In this document: piece by piece, positions 15,691-23,234 of the stretch
Numbering within the stretch: the stretch's first letter is position 1
Layout of the letters: each line of letters opens with the position of its first letter
NCBI GenBank assembly: GCA_964503525.1
Contig: CAZCZY010000079.1
Coordinates: 1-24,383, forward strand
Source of the DNA: CAZCZY01 sp964503525
GTDB lineage: Bacteria; Patescibacteriota; JAUYIX01
DNA: 24,383 nucleotides
Reading direction: 5' to 3'
Notes under the pieces: generated by a model
Told to the model about the DNA's origin: nothing
Seen by the model: only the letters and a program-made list of their open reading frames with translations
Database searches by the model: none
Made by a program: the position numbers and the translations under genes

Positions 15691-16956
15691 ATGAGCACAA
15701 GCATGCGTAACGAACCAACACAATCAGCGGGATTTTCTGGACTGGGCATCGCGCCAAGCCTGCTGGGCAAGCTCGAAAAATTGCGTTTTAAGGACCCAAC
15801 ACCGATACAACGGCAGGCGATTCCAATTGCGATCCAAGGAAAAGACGTCGTCGGCATTGCCCAGACTGGCACCGGAAAGACGCTCGCGTTTGGAATCCCG
15901 ATGATTCAGCGATTAAATCAAGTCAAAGGTCGTGGCCTTGTGGTTTTACCGACGCGCGAGTTGGCCCTTCAAGTCGACGAAGCATTGCGACAAGTGGGCT
16001 CGAGTTTTGGGTTGCGAACAGCTGTCATTATCGGCGGTGCTTCTATGCGCGCGCAACATCAGGCCCTCGCAAGAAATCCTCACATTATAATTGCGACACC
16101 CGGCCGGCTCAATGATCACTTGGAGCAAAAAACGGCGCGTCTAAACAATACGCGGATTGTTGTGCTCGATGAGGCTGACCGCATGCTCGATATGGGTTTT
16201 GCCCCGCAAATTGAAAGGATCTTTAAGTCATTACCACGCGAACGTCAGACCATGTTGTTTTCTGCGACGATGCCGCAAAAAATAATGAAATTGGCGACTG
16301 CACAAATGAAACTACCTATCCGAGTCGAAGTTGCACCAACTGGAACGACCGCCGAGCGCGTTACGCAGGAAATATTTATCGTCCCTAAGTTTTCTAAAAT
16401 TGCTTTAGCAGAAAAATTACTGCAGCAATACCAAGGCACCACGCTTATCTTTACGCGCACCAAGCATGGTGCCAAAAGATTGGCGCAGGCGTTGCGCGGG
16501 ATCGGTCACGCTGCAGCGGAATTGCATTCTAATCGGTCGCCCGCGCAACGCCGTGATGCCATGGCTGGATTTAAATCAGGAAAATATCGCGTCCTCGTAG
16601 CTACCGACATTGCTTCGCGAGGGATCGACGTGACCGGCATTGAGTTGGTTCTCAATTTTGATTTGCCGATGAACACGGAGGACTATGTGCATCGTATCGG
16701 CCGCACCGCGCGCGCCGGTGCCGGTGGGCACGCCATTTCATTTGCCACACCGGATCAGCGAAGTGAACTCCGCGCGATAGAATATCTCGTCAGAAAAACA
16801 TTACCGATTTCAAAATTGCCTGAGTTACCGCCAGAGCGGCCTCAACCGCGCGAGAGTGGACGTGATTTTAGTGATCGACGTCGAGCACCACAGCGACGGG
16901 GCAAACCATTCCACCGTTCACGTACCTCCCAGCGTCGGCGAACCAGAAGCTATTAA
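15691..16956 (+). CDS. DEAD-box ATP-dependent RNA helicase, RhlE-like
   Basis: The protein unwinds RNA duplexes and may act in ribosome assembly or RNA decay. Of 421 residues from this start, all core motifs are present: Q motif (PTPIQRQAIP), Walker A AQTGTGKT (57-64), PTREL, TPGR, DEAD (160-163), SAT (191-193), RGIDV and HRIGRTAR (334-341). A basic tail of about 45 residues rich in Arg could hold RNA. The frame is open upstream to 15583, but a terminator lies there, so the start must be later. ATG 15691 is used; ATG 15703 is equally possible and has TATGAG 7 nt upstream. No SD is present. Confidence 0.9.
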   Translation: MSTSMRNEPTQSAGFSGLGIAPSLLGKLEKLRFKDPTPIQRQAIPIAIQGKDVVGIAQTGTGKTLAFGIPMIQRLNQVKGRGLVVLPTRELALQVDEALRQVGSSFGLRTAVIIGGASMRAQHQALARNPHIIIATPGRLNDHLEQKTARLNNTRIVVLDEADRMLDMGFAPQIERIFKSLPRERQTMLFSATMPQKIMKLATAQMKLPIRVEVAPTGTTAERVTQEIFIVPKFSKIALAEKLLQQYQGTTLIFTRTKHGAKRLAQALRGIGHAAAELHSNRSPAQRRDAMAGFKSGKYRVLVATDIASRGIDVTGIELVLNFDLPMNTEDYVHRIGRTARAGAGGHAISFATPDQRSELRAIEYLVRKTLPISKLPELPPERPQPRESGRDFSDRRRAPQRRGKPFHRSRTSQRRRTRSY

Positions 16957-16979
16957 GTAGCCCTGGAAGCTATTAATAG

Positions 16980-17035
16980 TTGACAACCGGTCGGTAAAAT
17001 GATTGGTTCTTATTGGCATTTGTTTTTTGACAACC
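16980..17035 (+). repeat. Two TTGACAACC direct repeats before the next gene
   Basis: TTGACAACC occurs at 16980-16988 and 17027-17035, 47 bp apart. Each contains a consensus -35 hexamer, but no convincing -10 follows at 16-18 bp. They may be two -35 elements or an operator pair. Just upstream, GAAGCTATTAA is also repeated (16946 and 16966), around the helicase stop. Confidence 0.4.
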
Positions 17036-17081
17036 TGCCGATTTAGCGATTTGGAAGTCTACGCAGAAAGGGAGATCGACA

Positions 17082-18056
17082 ATGACGACGAAATCGACGT
17101 CGAGCAACTTTACATTGCCGTATCGCACCATGTCGGACCGCTTGGTCAGTCCCGATGGTTCGACGATCGTGCCACCGACAGAAATTTGGATTGGCACGAC
17201 GCGCATTGAATTTTCGATCAACTGGGACATGCGCATTACAGTGCGTGCCTATAGCAATGGTGACAAAGTTTACGAACTTACGCTGAGCAACGGTGCGGAG
17301 TACTTTTTTTGGCCGGACGTGGCTAAAAAAATTACCAATAACCCATTTAGTTGGGAGGGTGAGTTGTATCGGGCGCTGCGGGATTATCGGGTTAAGCCGG
17401 ACAAAGTTGTTTTGATGGCGGAAGGTCAGCCATTAAATCTCAAACCGTTGCAGTACGCCCTATTGAAAAATGGGGGTGGTACGGTTAGCAGTGGGCAACT
17501 AACGGAGGCGCGACACTGTATTTTGTTTACCCCATTAGGAGAGCCACACCCTTTTAGAAACAAGGTCTTAGCGGTCTACGTCTGGCCGAGCTATCTCTAC
17601 AGTGACCTGCGCTACGACCTCAAGCAGGTAACTTTTGGGGATGTCCCGGGCGCGATGGTACAAGCAGCCAAGCGCTGGCAAAGCGCGGTGGACTGGGCTT
17701 TGTTCAAGCATCGTACAAGACCTTCGCTCAAGTTCCCTGATCGCATCTATGTAGACGGGACAATCTACTTCATCGATGCTCACCGTCCACAAGAACCGCG
17801 GGAGTTTGACGTCTTGCGACGGATTCATGGCTACCGGTTTTTGTCCCAGTTTTGGTCCGATCCACAGCAGGACTACGTCCGCGCACGTCATGATGAACGC
17901 TGGGCGCGCTCAATGGTTCGTAGCTATTACTGCAAGATAGAAACATTGTATGGCGATAACATCGTTCCGCGGGTCAAGATCAACAACGAACCGTCGGTCA
18001 ACCCGCTCCGCGCCTACCGAATCATCACTTCTAAGTTTCCGCGGGTGGCGCTCTAA
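17082..18056 (+). CDS. Unrecognised soluble protein of 324 residues
   Basis: The protein starts at an ATG with a GGGAG SD 7-8 nt upstream. I do not recognise a family. It has no signal peptide or membrane helix. The first 150 residues look beta-rich (IWIGTTRIEFSINWDMRITVRAY, EYFFWPD) and the rest mixed, with many Trp, Tyr, Arg and His residues. No catalytic signature is evident. The aromatic and basic composition and the SD differ from the conserved genes nearby, which suggests an accessory gene. It is followed 49 bp later by a small gene with its own SD; both may share the terminator at 18398. Confidence 0.65.
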   Translation: MTTKSTSSNFTLPYRTMSDRLVSPDGSTIVPPTEIWIGTTRIEFSINWDMRITVRAYSNGDKVYELTLSNGAEYFFWPDVAKKITNNPFSWEGELYRALRDYRVKPDKVVLMAEGQPLNLKPLQYALLKNGGGTVSSGQLTEARHCILFTPLGEPHPFRNKVLAVYVWPSYLYSDLRYDLKQVTFGDVPGAMVQAAKRWQSAVDWALFKHRTRPSLKFPDRIYVDGTIYFIDAHRPQEPREFDVLRRIHGYRFLSQFWSDPQQDYVRARHDERWARSMVRSYYCKIETLYGDNIVPRVKINNEPSVNPLRAYRIITSKFPRVAL

Positions 18057-18105
18057 GAAAGAGTACGGCATACTGACATCTTCGTTCTTTTTTTTGGGAG
18101 GTGTC

Positions 18106-18369
18106 ATGGTCGAGTCTTCGGCTGTTGAACGCGTCATTGGGTATGTCCGTGGCATGTTGCCGGACGTATCTATCGATTGTGTAACGCCAGCCAAACCTGA
18201 CGGTCGCTGGTTGGCTACCTTTCGGTGCGGAGGGCAAAGCGCGGTCTTTGAGTACCAGGAGCACACAGGCCTGGCAGTCTCGAACGAAAAATGCTCAAAC
18301 GCAGCGTCTGCAGCGCACAGGGTCATACAGATCCTGACCGGCCAGCAAACGCTTGTTGGAATGCAGTAA
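18106..18369 (+). CDS. Small unrecognised protein of 87 residues
   Basis: ATG 18106 has a strong SD, GGGAGGTG at 18096-18103. The open frame extends far upstream, but the SD fixes the start. The protein reads as a compact alpha/beta domain: VERVIGYVRGML helix, strands WLATFRCGG and AVFEYQE, then AHRVIQILTGQ helix, with three Cys. It has no signal peptide or membrane segment. I cannot assign a function. A strong terminator begins 29 bp after the stop. Confidence 0.65.
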   Translation: MVESSAVERVIGYVRGMLPDVSIDCVTPAKPDGRWLATFRCGGQSAVFEYQEHTGLAVSNEKCSNAASAAHRVIQILTGQQTLVGMQ

Positions 18370-18397
18370 GGGCAATCATCGCACTTATTCTCCAATC

Positions 18398-18430
18398 AGG
18401 GGCTCCAAACTCGGAGCCCCTCTTTTTTTT
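18398..18430 (+). terminator. Intrinsic terminator of the 17082-18369 genes
   Basis: AGGGGCTCC (18398-18406) pairs with GGAGCCCCT (18413-18421) around a 6-nt loop, followed by C and eight T. Confidence 0.92.
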
Positions 18431-18461
18431 GTAAAAATTTTACGTCAGGGTCCAGTGTCCC

Positions 18462-18490
18462 AAAAAAAACCCGAAGAGATGCTCTTCGGG
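18462..18490 (-). terminator. Intrinsic terminator of the reverse-strand membrane protein gene
   Basis: On the reverse strand CCCGAAGAG pairs with CTCTTCGGG around CAT, followed by eight T (18462-18469 are A on the + strand). It faces the + strand terminator just upstream. Confidence 0.9.
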
Positions 18491-18500
18491 TGTGCGGTGT

Positions 18501-18872
18501 TTATGGGTTTGGCGCTTGAGCTCGGTAGGGCCGTCTTGTGCGTTGGAGGCGTAACCGCGCAAAGCGCTCTTTGGCATGACGGAACGCTGGAATCTTGACG
18601 AGCACGTCTTCGATTGCAAAGTTAACGACGAGACATGCGCTCAGTCCAAGGACTACGCCAAGGATAGTTGTGCTGGCAGTTTTTGTCTCAAAAAATGCTG
18701 CACTGATTGCGAGTACTATCGCTAAGCCCATGATCCGTCGCTGTTGAAAGCTTTTTCGAAAGAACAACCGCTCGCAGCGACGACGGTAACACCCGTCAAA
18801 GCCGGCGGTATCAAAAGGACGAAGATTCCAGTCGTGTTGGCGCATACGCCAATAAAACTGACAGAAGTCCAT
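18501..18872 (-). CDS. Small membrane protein with two predicted helices, unknown function
   Basis: The 123-residue frame starts at an ATG with a near-perfect SD, GGAGGTGAT, whose GGAGG core is 6 nt upstream, and ends 11 bp before its own terminator, so it is very likely a gene. The first 45 residues are rich in Arg, Phe and Tyr. Two hydrophobic segments follow (MGLAIVLAISAAFF and TILGVVLGLSACLVVNFAI), joined by a short polar turn, and the tail is strongly basic (RFARLRLQRTRRPYR). That suggests a hairpin in the membrane with both ends in the cytoplasm. I do not recognise the family. It is divergent from korA. Confidence 0.7.
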   Translation of the reverse strand: MDFCQFYWRMRQHDWNLRPFDTAGFDGCYRRRCERLFFRKSFQQRRIMGLAIVLAISAAFFETKTASTTILGVVLGLSACLVVNFAIEDVLVKIPAFRHAKERFARLRLQRTRRPYRAQAPNP

Positions 18873-18907
18873 CGATCACCTCCACGTGGAATTTGGCTTT
18901 TGTTTAC

Positions 18908-18913
18908 AGTATA
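18908..18913 (-). promoter_or_regulatory. -10 of the reverse-strand small membrane protein
   Basis: TATACT on the reverse strand would start transcription near 18901, giving a leader of about 29 nt that contains the GGAGGTGAT ribosome-binding site. Confidence 0.45.
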
Positions 18914-18953
18914 TATTTTCACTGCGCAACTGCTGACTGGTTTTACGTAGCCC

Positions 18954-18962
18954 TGCTATACT
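18954..18962 (+). promoter_or_regulatory. Extended -10 promoter of korA, leaderless
   Basis: TGCTATACT is an extended -10 element, with CTGACT at 18933-18938 as a possible -35 (18-bp spacer). Exactly 7 nt separate the hexamer from GTG 18970, so the transcript should begin at the start codon. Confidence 0.6.
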
Positions 18963-18969
18963 GCCGTGC

Positions 18970-20763
18970 GTGTCAAAGGGGACAAAAATTACAAAATCAA
19001 AGCGCTCGGATTTTACCTGGAAGATGGGTGGCGAGGCTGGGACGGGGATAAAGAATTCCGCGTTGATTTTGGCTAAGGCGTTTATTAAGGGTGGCTATTT
19101 TGTGCACGCTAACGTCGAATACCCTTCAATTATTCGCGGAGGCAACAACACGCTTGAGGTGCGGATGGATACGCGACCGGTGCGCTCGCTGACGGGGGAG
19201 GTTAATTTATTGGCTGCTCTCGACGAACGAACGGTGCGCATGTGGCAGCACGAGATTGTGCAGGGTGGAGCACTGCTGGTTGATGGCGAAAATACTGACA
19301 TGGCAGCATACGAAAAAGATTTTGCAACGCGGAACATCGAAGTATTTAATATTCCGCTGCGAACAATTTTAGTAGAAAAAAAGCTACCACCGATTGTGCT
19401 TAATACGGTGATGCTCGGCGGCATCGTCGCATTGATTTGCTATGACCTTGAATTATTGATGAGTGGACTCAAGGAGGTGTACGGCAAAAAAGGGGTGCAA
19501 GTGGTTCGTGACAATATTAAGGCAGCGCGGGCAGGCTTTGAGTACGTGCATAAAAATTACGAAGGAAAATTTACCTGCCAACCGCGCATTAAGCCTGCGC
19601 GCAAAATCTTACTGGAAGGTAATGAGGCTTATTTATTAGGTGCACTTAAAGCAGGCATGACTAGTTACACGGGCTATCCGATGACACCGACGAGTTCGCT
19701 GTTACATTTTGGCGCCGAACTAAAACGTCGCTACAACATTTTTGTGTACCAGCCGGAGGATGAGATTTCTGCGGCAGAGTGGGCGATCGGCGCGGCGCAC
19801 GCGGGTGCGCGGTCGATGACAGCATCAAGTGGCGGTGGATTTTCTCTGATGGTCGAGTCGCTGGGGATAGCTGCGATGACGGAGACGCCGCTCGTAGTTT
19901 TACTCGGACAACGACCCGGACCTGCGACTGGCCTGCCAACAAGAACCGGACAAGGTGACGTACGTTTTGCGTTGCACGCAGCACAGGACGAGCCACCGCG
20001 TGTGGTTTTGGCACCCGGCGATCCGGCCGAGGCATTTGAGTTAATGTTTCACGCCTTTAACATCGCGGAAAAATTTCAACTGCTTGTGATTGTGCTCGGC
20101 GATAAATATTTGGGCGAAAGTTTTTGGACGCACGAACCGTTGCAACACAAGCATCTCCAAGTGGACCGCGGAAAATTAGTCACGCCAAAGCAGGCGGAAA
20201 AACTGACTGAGTACAAACGCTATGCGTTTGTAAGCGATGGTGTTTCACCGCGCGTCTTGCCAGGGACGAGAGGAGACGCTGCAATTTGGCGAACCAGTGG
20301 TGACGAACATGATGAAGAAGGCTTTATCACAGAAAATCGTCAAAATCGTATCAAGATGGTCGACAAGCGCCGTAAAAAAGTTACGACAGCGTATACCCAG
20401 TACATACAGAAGCTTGTGCCGGTTAAAAACTACGGCGACAAATCGGCCACGCACGCTGTGATTTCTTTTGGGTCTAACAAAGGAGTTCTTCTTGATGCAA
20501 TCGATGGACTGCGAAAGGTAGCTGGTAAGAGCCCAAAAATAAAGGTGATCATGTTGACCTGCTTACAGCCTTTTCCTGTTACTGAAGTTTTGGCCGCAAT
20601 AAAAGGCGTAAAAAAACTGGGCGTGGTCGAGGGTAATGACACGGGTTTATTTGAAGGTCTCCTCAGAGAAAAAACCGGTATCGAAGCCACCGCACGTTTG
20701 CGTTTTTATGACGGGCGGCCGCTGACACTCGGCACTGTCGAGAAATTTATTTCCACCCTTTAG
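18970..20763 (+). CDS. korA: 2-oxoacid:ferredoxin oxidoreductase, fused gamma-alpha subunit (KorA-like)
   Basis: With KorB this enzyme oxidatively decarboxylates a 2-oxoacid, probably 2-oxoglutarate, to its acyl-CoA and reduces ferredoxin. The 597-residue protein has an N-terminal gamma domain (KMGGEAGTGIKNS near 18, NVEYPSIIRGGNN near 48) fused to the alpha domain, which carries GYPMTPTSS near 235, EDEISAAEWAIGAAHAGARS, SSGGGFSLM and RPGPATGLPTRTGQGD. These match KorA, including the GPxTGLPT loop. Substrate choice between 2-oxoglutarate and other oxoacids is uncertain. The GTG start is fixed by the promoter 7 nt upstream. korB follows after 20 bp. Confidence 0.88.
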   Translation: MSKGTKITKSKRSDFTWKMGGEAGTGIKNSALILAKAFIKGGYFVHANVEYPSIIRGGNNTLEVRMDTRPVRSLTGEVNLLAALDERTVRMWQHEIVQGGALLVDGENTDMAAYEKDFATRNIEVFNIPLRTILVEKKLPPIVLNTVMLGGIVALICYDLELLMSGLKEVYGKKGVQVVRDNIKAARAGFEYVHKNYEGKFTCQPRIKPARKILLEGNEAYLLGALKAGMTSYTGYPMTPTSSLLHFGAELKRRYNIFVYQPEDEISAAEWAIGAAHAGARSMTASSGGGFSLMVESLGIAAMTETPLVVLLGQRPGPATGLPTRTGQGDVRFALHAAQDEPPRVVLAPGDPAEAFELMFHAFNIAEKFQLLVIVLGDKYLGESFWTHEPLQHKHLQVDRGKLVTPKQAEKLTEYKRYAFVSDGVSPRVLPGTRGDAAIWRTSGDEHDEEGFITENRQNRIKMVDKRRKKVTTAYTQYIQKLVPVKNYGDKSATHAVISFGSNKGVLLDAIDGLRKVAGKSPKIKVIMLTCLQPFPVTEVLAAIKGVKKLGVVEGNDTGLFEGLLREKTGIEATARLRFYDGRPLTLGTVEKFISTL

Positions 20764-20783
20764 TTATTTCTGCCGTATCGTTC

Positions 20784-21785
20784 GTGCCAAAAAAAATCAT
20801 CATGAAACTTGATCCACCAAAAAACCTACCAACTGCGCCCAAAAACTTACCGATTCCGCCAGCCTCTGATGCGTTTGGCGCGCATACAAAACCAACCGGC
20901 ACAACATTTGAAAAACTTACTCCAAAGTATGGCTTTCAGTGGTGCCCCGGATGCGGAAATTTTGGCATTCTCAATACGCTCAAGTTTGCGATCGTTGATC
21001 AAAATCTTGATCCGAGCCAGATCGCACTTGTCTCCGACATTGGCCAGGCCGGAAAAATGCCGATGTGGCTTAATGTGTATGGATTTCATGGCTTGCATGG
21101 TCGAGCATTACCCGTTGCCCAAGGCGTCAAAGTTGCAAATCCTAACTTGCAGGTCATCTGCGTGGCCGGGGATGGGGGTGGGTATGCGGAAGGCGCGGCG
21201 CATTTTGTTCATGCCTGTCGACGCAATGTAGATCTCACGTATCTCGTGCACAACAATGGTGTTTTTGCACTGACTACAGGGCAGGTAACCCCGACGACGA
21301 TTCAAGGGACCAAAACCCCGACGACACCCGAGGGTAGCCTCGAGCCAGAGCTTAATCCGTTGCAAGTCGCCATTGCATCGGGCGCTAGTTTTGTGGCCCG
21401 CGCGTTTGCGGGTCACCAGCAACATTTCCAGGAGATTTTACTCGCGGCCATGCAACACAAGGGCTTTGCACTAATCGATATCTTGCAACCCTGCGTGATT
21501 TGGAATAAAGTCCAAACTTGGCAATCTTGGAATCAGCGCGTCACACCGATTGACCCAGCCAAGCATAATGTACGCGACAAAAACCAAGCCTTTGCTCTCG
21601 CTTCTGCGACCTGGGCCGAACAAATTCCTGTCGGCATTTTCTATCAAGACGTACGGCCAACGTTTGATGCGCAAGTAAGTCAGATCATCAAGCGTCCGTT
21701 GGTCAAACATGATTTGACCGGTGTCGACATTGACCCGCTACTCGAGGAGCTTATGGGTAAAGAGCAACCCGATCTTGGGGATTAA
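20784..21785 (+). CDS. korB: 2-oxoacid:ferredoxin oxidoreductase, beta subunit (KorB-like)
   Basis: The beta subunit binds thiamine diphosphate and an iron-sulphur cluster. The 333-residue protein has WCPGCGNFG (53-61, with two cluster Cys), the SDIGQAGK loop, GLHGRALPVAQGVK, and the ThDP motif GDGGGYAEG beginning at 129 and ending in HNN (156-158). A further Cys in LQPCVIWN supplies another cluster ligand. The N-terminal 40 residues are Pro/Lys-rich. GTG 20784 or ATG 20802 may be the start; neither has an SD, and the earlier one is listed. It forms an operon with korA and probably with the NUDIX gene 34 bp downstream. Confidence 0.9.
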   Translation: MPKKIIMKLDPPKNLPTAPKNLPIPPASDAFGAHTKPTGTTFEKLTPKYGFQWCPGCGNFGILNTLKFAIVDQNLDPSQIALVSDIGQAGKMPMWLNVYGFHGLHGRALPVAQGVKVANPNLQVICVAGDGGGYAEGAAHFVHACRRNVDLTYLVHNNGVFALTTGQVTPTTIQGTKTPTTPEGSLEPELNPLQVAIASGASFVARAFAGHQQHFQEILLAAMQHKGFALIDILQPCVIWNKVQTWQSWNQRVTPIDPAKHNVRDKNQAFALASATWAEQIPVGIFYQDVRPTFDAQVSQIIKRPLVKHDLTGVDIDPLLEELMGKEQPDLGD

Positions 21786-21819
21786 GTAGTGCCGATTGAA
21801 TAACGTAACTTTTTTATAG

Positions 21820-22425
21820 ATGAGCAAAAATGGAAACGGGTCGGTTCATACGGTGCCCCAGGGAGCACAAGAGGTTTTTAAGGGCACAACGTATCGAATC
21901 TGGCAAAAGAAATTTACGCGCCCAGACGGGTCGGTAAAAACCTATGAATACATACAGCGGCCAGCCGGAGTTTTGGTGATCCCGATAGATAAGGAGGGAT
22001 TTGTGACATTAGTGCGCGAACAACGAGCGCTGGCCAAAAACGAAAATGAGCAATGGTCCTTGCCAGGTGGGTTGATTGAAGGTCGTGAGACACCGGACAA
22101 AGCGGCGGCACGAGAGTTGTTAGAAGAAACTGGATTACGTGGCGAACTGAATTTTTTTGCGCGCAGGCATCAGGGCCCGCGCGATATCTGGGACCTGCGA
22201 TTGTATGTTGCCAGTAAAATTAAGGTCACGGCTGCACCGGGACCGACTCTGGAAACAAAATCAGTGCGCTTGATGGACGCGGTGCGCATGGCGATCGATG
22301 GCGAAATAGAAAATGATTTTGCCGCGTTGTCGATAATGCGATATGCAGAGCGCGCTAATCGTCTCGAGATTCTAGAAAAAGAAATTGACCCGCGTTTGCT
22401 CGAACGGGGACTCGCCGATTATTGA
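21820..22425 (+). CDS. NUDIX hydrolase, ADP-ribose pyrophosphatase-like
   Basis: The complete NUDIX box is at residues 84-106: G, five residues, E, seven residues, then RELLEETGL. It coordinates the metal that hydrolyses nucleoside diphosphates linked to another group. The preceding VTLVREQRA and the Leu-Pro-Gly-Gly lead-in fit the ADP-sugar pyrophosphatase subgroup, but substrate specificity cannot be read with certainty. The protein has 201 residues and no signal peptide. The start ATG has no SD and follows korB by 34 bp. The stop is TGA, and reading through it would run into the convergent ferredoxin gene, so TGA acts as a stop in this genome. Confidence 0.88.
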   Translation: MSKNGNGSVHTVPQGAQEVFKGTTYRIWQKKFTRPDGSVKTYEYIQRPAGVLVIPIDKEGFVTLVREQRALAKNENEQWSLPGGLIEGRETPDKAAARELLEETGLRGELNFFARRHQGPRDIWDLRLYVASKIKVTAAPGPTLETKSVRLMDAVRMAIDGEIENDFAALSIMRYAERANRLEILEKEIDPRLLERGLADY

Positions 22426-22442
22426 GCTCGCTGCATCGATTT

Positions 22443-22464
22443 AGTTGAGCGCCTCTACTCAACT
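22443..22464. terminator. Inverted repeat between the convergent NUDIX and ferredoxin genes
   Basis: AGTTGAG (22443-22449) pairs with CTCAACT (22458-22464) around an 8-nt loop. The hairpin overlaps the end of the ferredoxin gene and lacks a T-tract on either strand, so bidirectional termination is only possible. Confidence 0.35.
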
Positions 22465-22748
22465 TCCTCAAAAGACATTTTGATATCGCGGCCAGGTTGC
22501 TTGGTGAGACCGGCGGGGCCTGACTCTGGCCACAATTGCTTTTTTTGTTTGTAAATAAAAATGGCTTGCACCGGGCAGTTTCGCGCGGCGTCTTCTATAA
22601 CCTCGTCAGAGTTTTTACTGAGATCACTCACGAGCGCTTTTTTCTTGTCGTTTAAAATAAAGGAGCCGCGCGCTTCGTTCGTGCAAACTGCCGCACCGAT
22701 ACAACGCGATTGAAGTACTGTAACTTCTAGATCTCCTTTGACAGCCAT
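22455..22748 (-). CDS. Single-cluster ferredoxin
   Basis: The 97-residue protein has one cluster-binding site: Cys16 and Cys22 in RCIGAAVC, and Cys58 in NCPVQAI. Position 19, where a four-Cys cluster has its second Cys, is Ala, so three Cys remain as in [3Fe-4S] ferredoxins or [4Fe-4S] types with a non-Cys ligand. It probably carries electrons from KorAB, whose genes lie next to it on the other strand. ATG 22748 is chosen because an extended -10 (TGATAGAAT) lies exactly 7 nt upstream; earlier in-frame ATGs at 22778 and 22757 fall upstream of or inside that promoter. The C-terminal 30 residues after the fold are polar. Confidence 0.88.
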   Translation of the reverse strand: MAVKGDLEVTVLQSRCIGAAVCTNEARGSFILNDKKKALVSDLSKNSDEVIEDAARNCPVQAIFIYKQKKQLWPESGPAGLTKQPGRDIKMSFEEVE

Positions 22749-22750
22749 GC

Positions 22751-22779
22751 TTGACATTCTATCATAAAACATGTACAAG
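22751..22779 (+). promoter_or_regulatory. Promoter of the small membrane protein at 22837
   Basis: TTGACA at 22751-22756, a 17-bp spacer and TACAAG at 22774-22779. The -35 overlaps the ferredoxin -10 on the opposite strand. Confidence 0.5.
22756..22764 (-). promoter_or_regulatory. Extended -10 promoter of the ferredoxin gene, leaderless
   Basis: On the reverse strand TGATAGAAT is an extended -10, and exactly 7 nt (GTCAAGC) separate it from ATG 22748. Confidence 0.6.
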
Positions 22780-22836
22780 ATTTGGTTCGTACCTTGATGT
22801 CTTTACCCGGATAGAGAAAACGCGAGGAGGTGACTC

Positions 22837-23108
22837 GTGGAGCAGGTCGGAAAATCGGAACTTGTGGACCGGGAGTGGTCAATGCATCTCATGGGATTGG
22901 CCGCGCTCATCGGCTTCTTCTTTGGCTTCTGGGGGGGGTTGTGCTGCTGCTCGCCGGCAAGATCGTGGCTTGGCTGTCACCCGCGCTAAATGTGTGGTTG
23001 GTGGCCATGTCCGCCAACGGCTTCTTGTGCTCTGCCGCTGCGGCTGCATTGTTCGCACTTTACTACTGGGTGCAAGCACGGCGCGAAAAAACGAGCGTCA
23101 ACACTTAA
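22837..23108 (+). CDS. Small membrane protein split by a frameshift at a G8 tract
   Basis: A perfect SD (AGGAGGTGA, 22825-22833) precedes GTG 22837. From there the frame encodes 34 residues (VEQVGKSELVDREWSMHLMG, then ALIGFFFGFWGG), but shortly after eight G at 22931-22938 it leaves coding-like sequence and stops. In the -1 frame from 22938 the protein continues as VVLLLAGKIVAWL, a loop, and a second helix region (FLCSAAAAALFALYYWV) with a basic end, to TAA at 23106. The joined product would have about 90 residues and two or three membrane helices. One extra G would restore it. A strong terminator follows. The function is unknown. Confidence 0.65.
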
Positions 23109-23123
23109 CGGCAATAATTGGAC

Positions 23124-23162
23124 AAGCCCCGTGTTGAGATCAACACGGGGCTTGGTTTTTTT
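23124..23162 (+). terminator. Intrinsic terminator, hairpin copy 1
   Basis: AAGCCCCGTGTTG (23124-23136) pairs perfectly with CAACACGGGGCTT (23141-23153), followed by GG and seven T. The 11-bp stem core recurs at 23473. Confidence 0.92.
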
Positions 23163-23199
23163 CGATGGTTTTTATCCCATCATTGTCGTGCCCTCGAGG
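23163..23199. repeat. Duplicated 37-bp element, copy 1
   Basis: The element runs from CGATGG to the palindrome CCTCGAGG (23192-23199) and contains a GATGG/CCATC stem (23164-23168 with 23177-23181). Against copy 2 at 23524 I count 30 of 34 aligned bases identical, plus a 3-base gap. Both copies follow the same GCCCCGTGTTG hairpin. Confidence 0.65.
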
Positions 23200-23234
23200 G
23201 AGGATCGAGGCAGCGAGTGGTTAGACCCGCGGAT

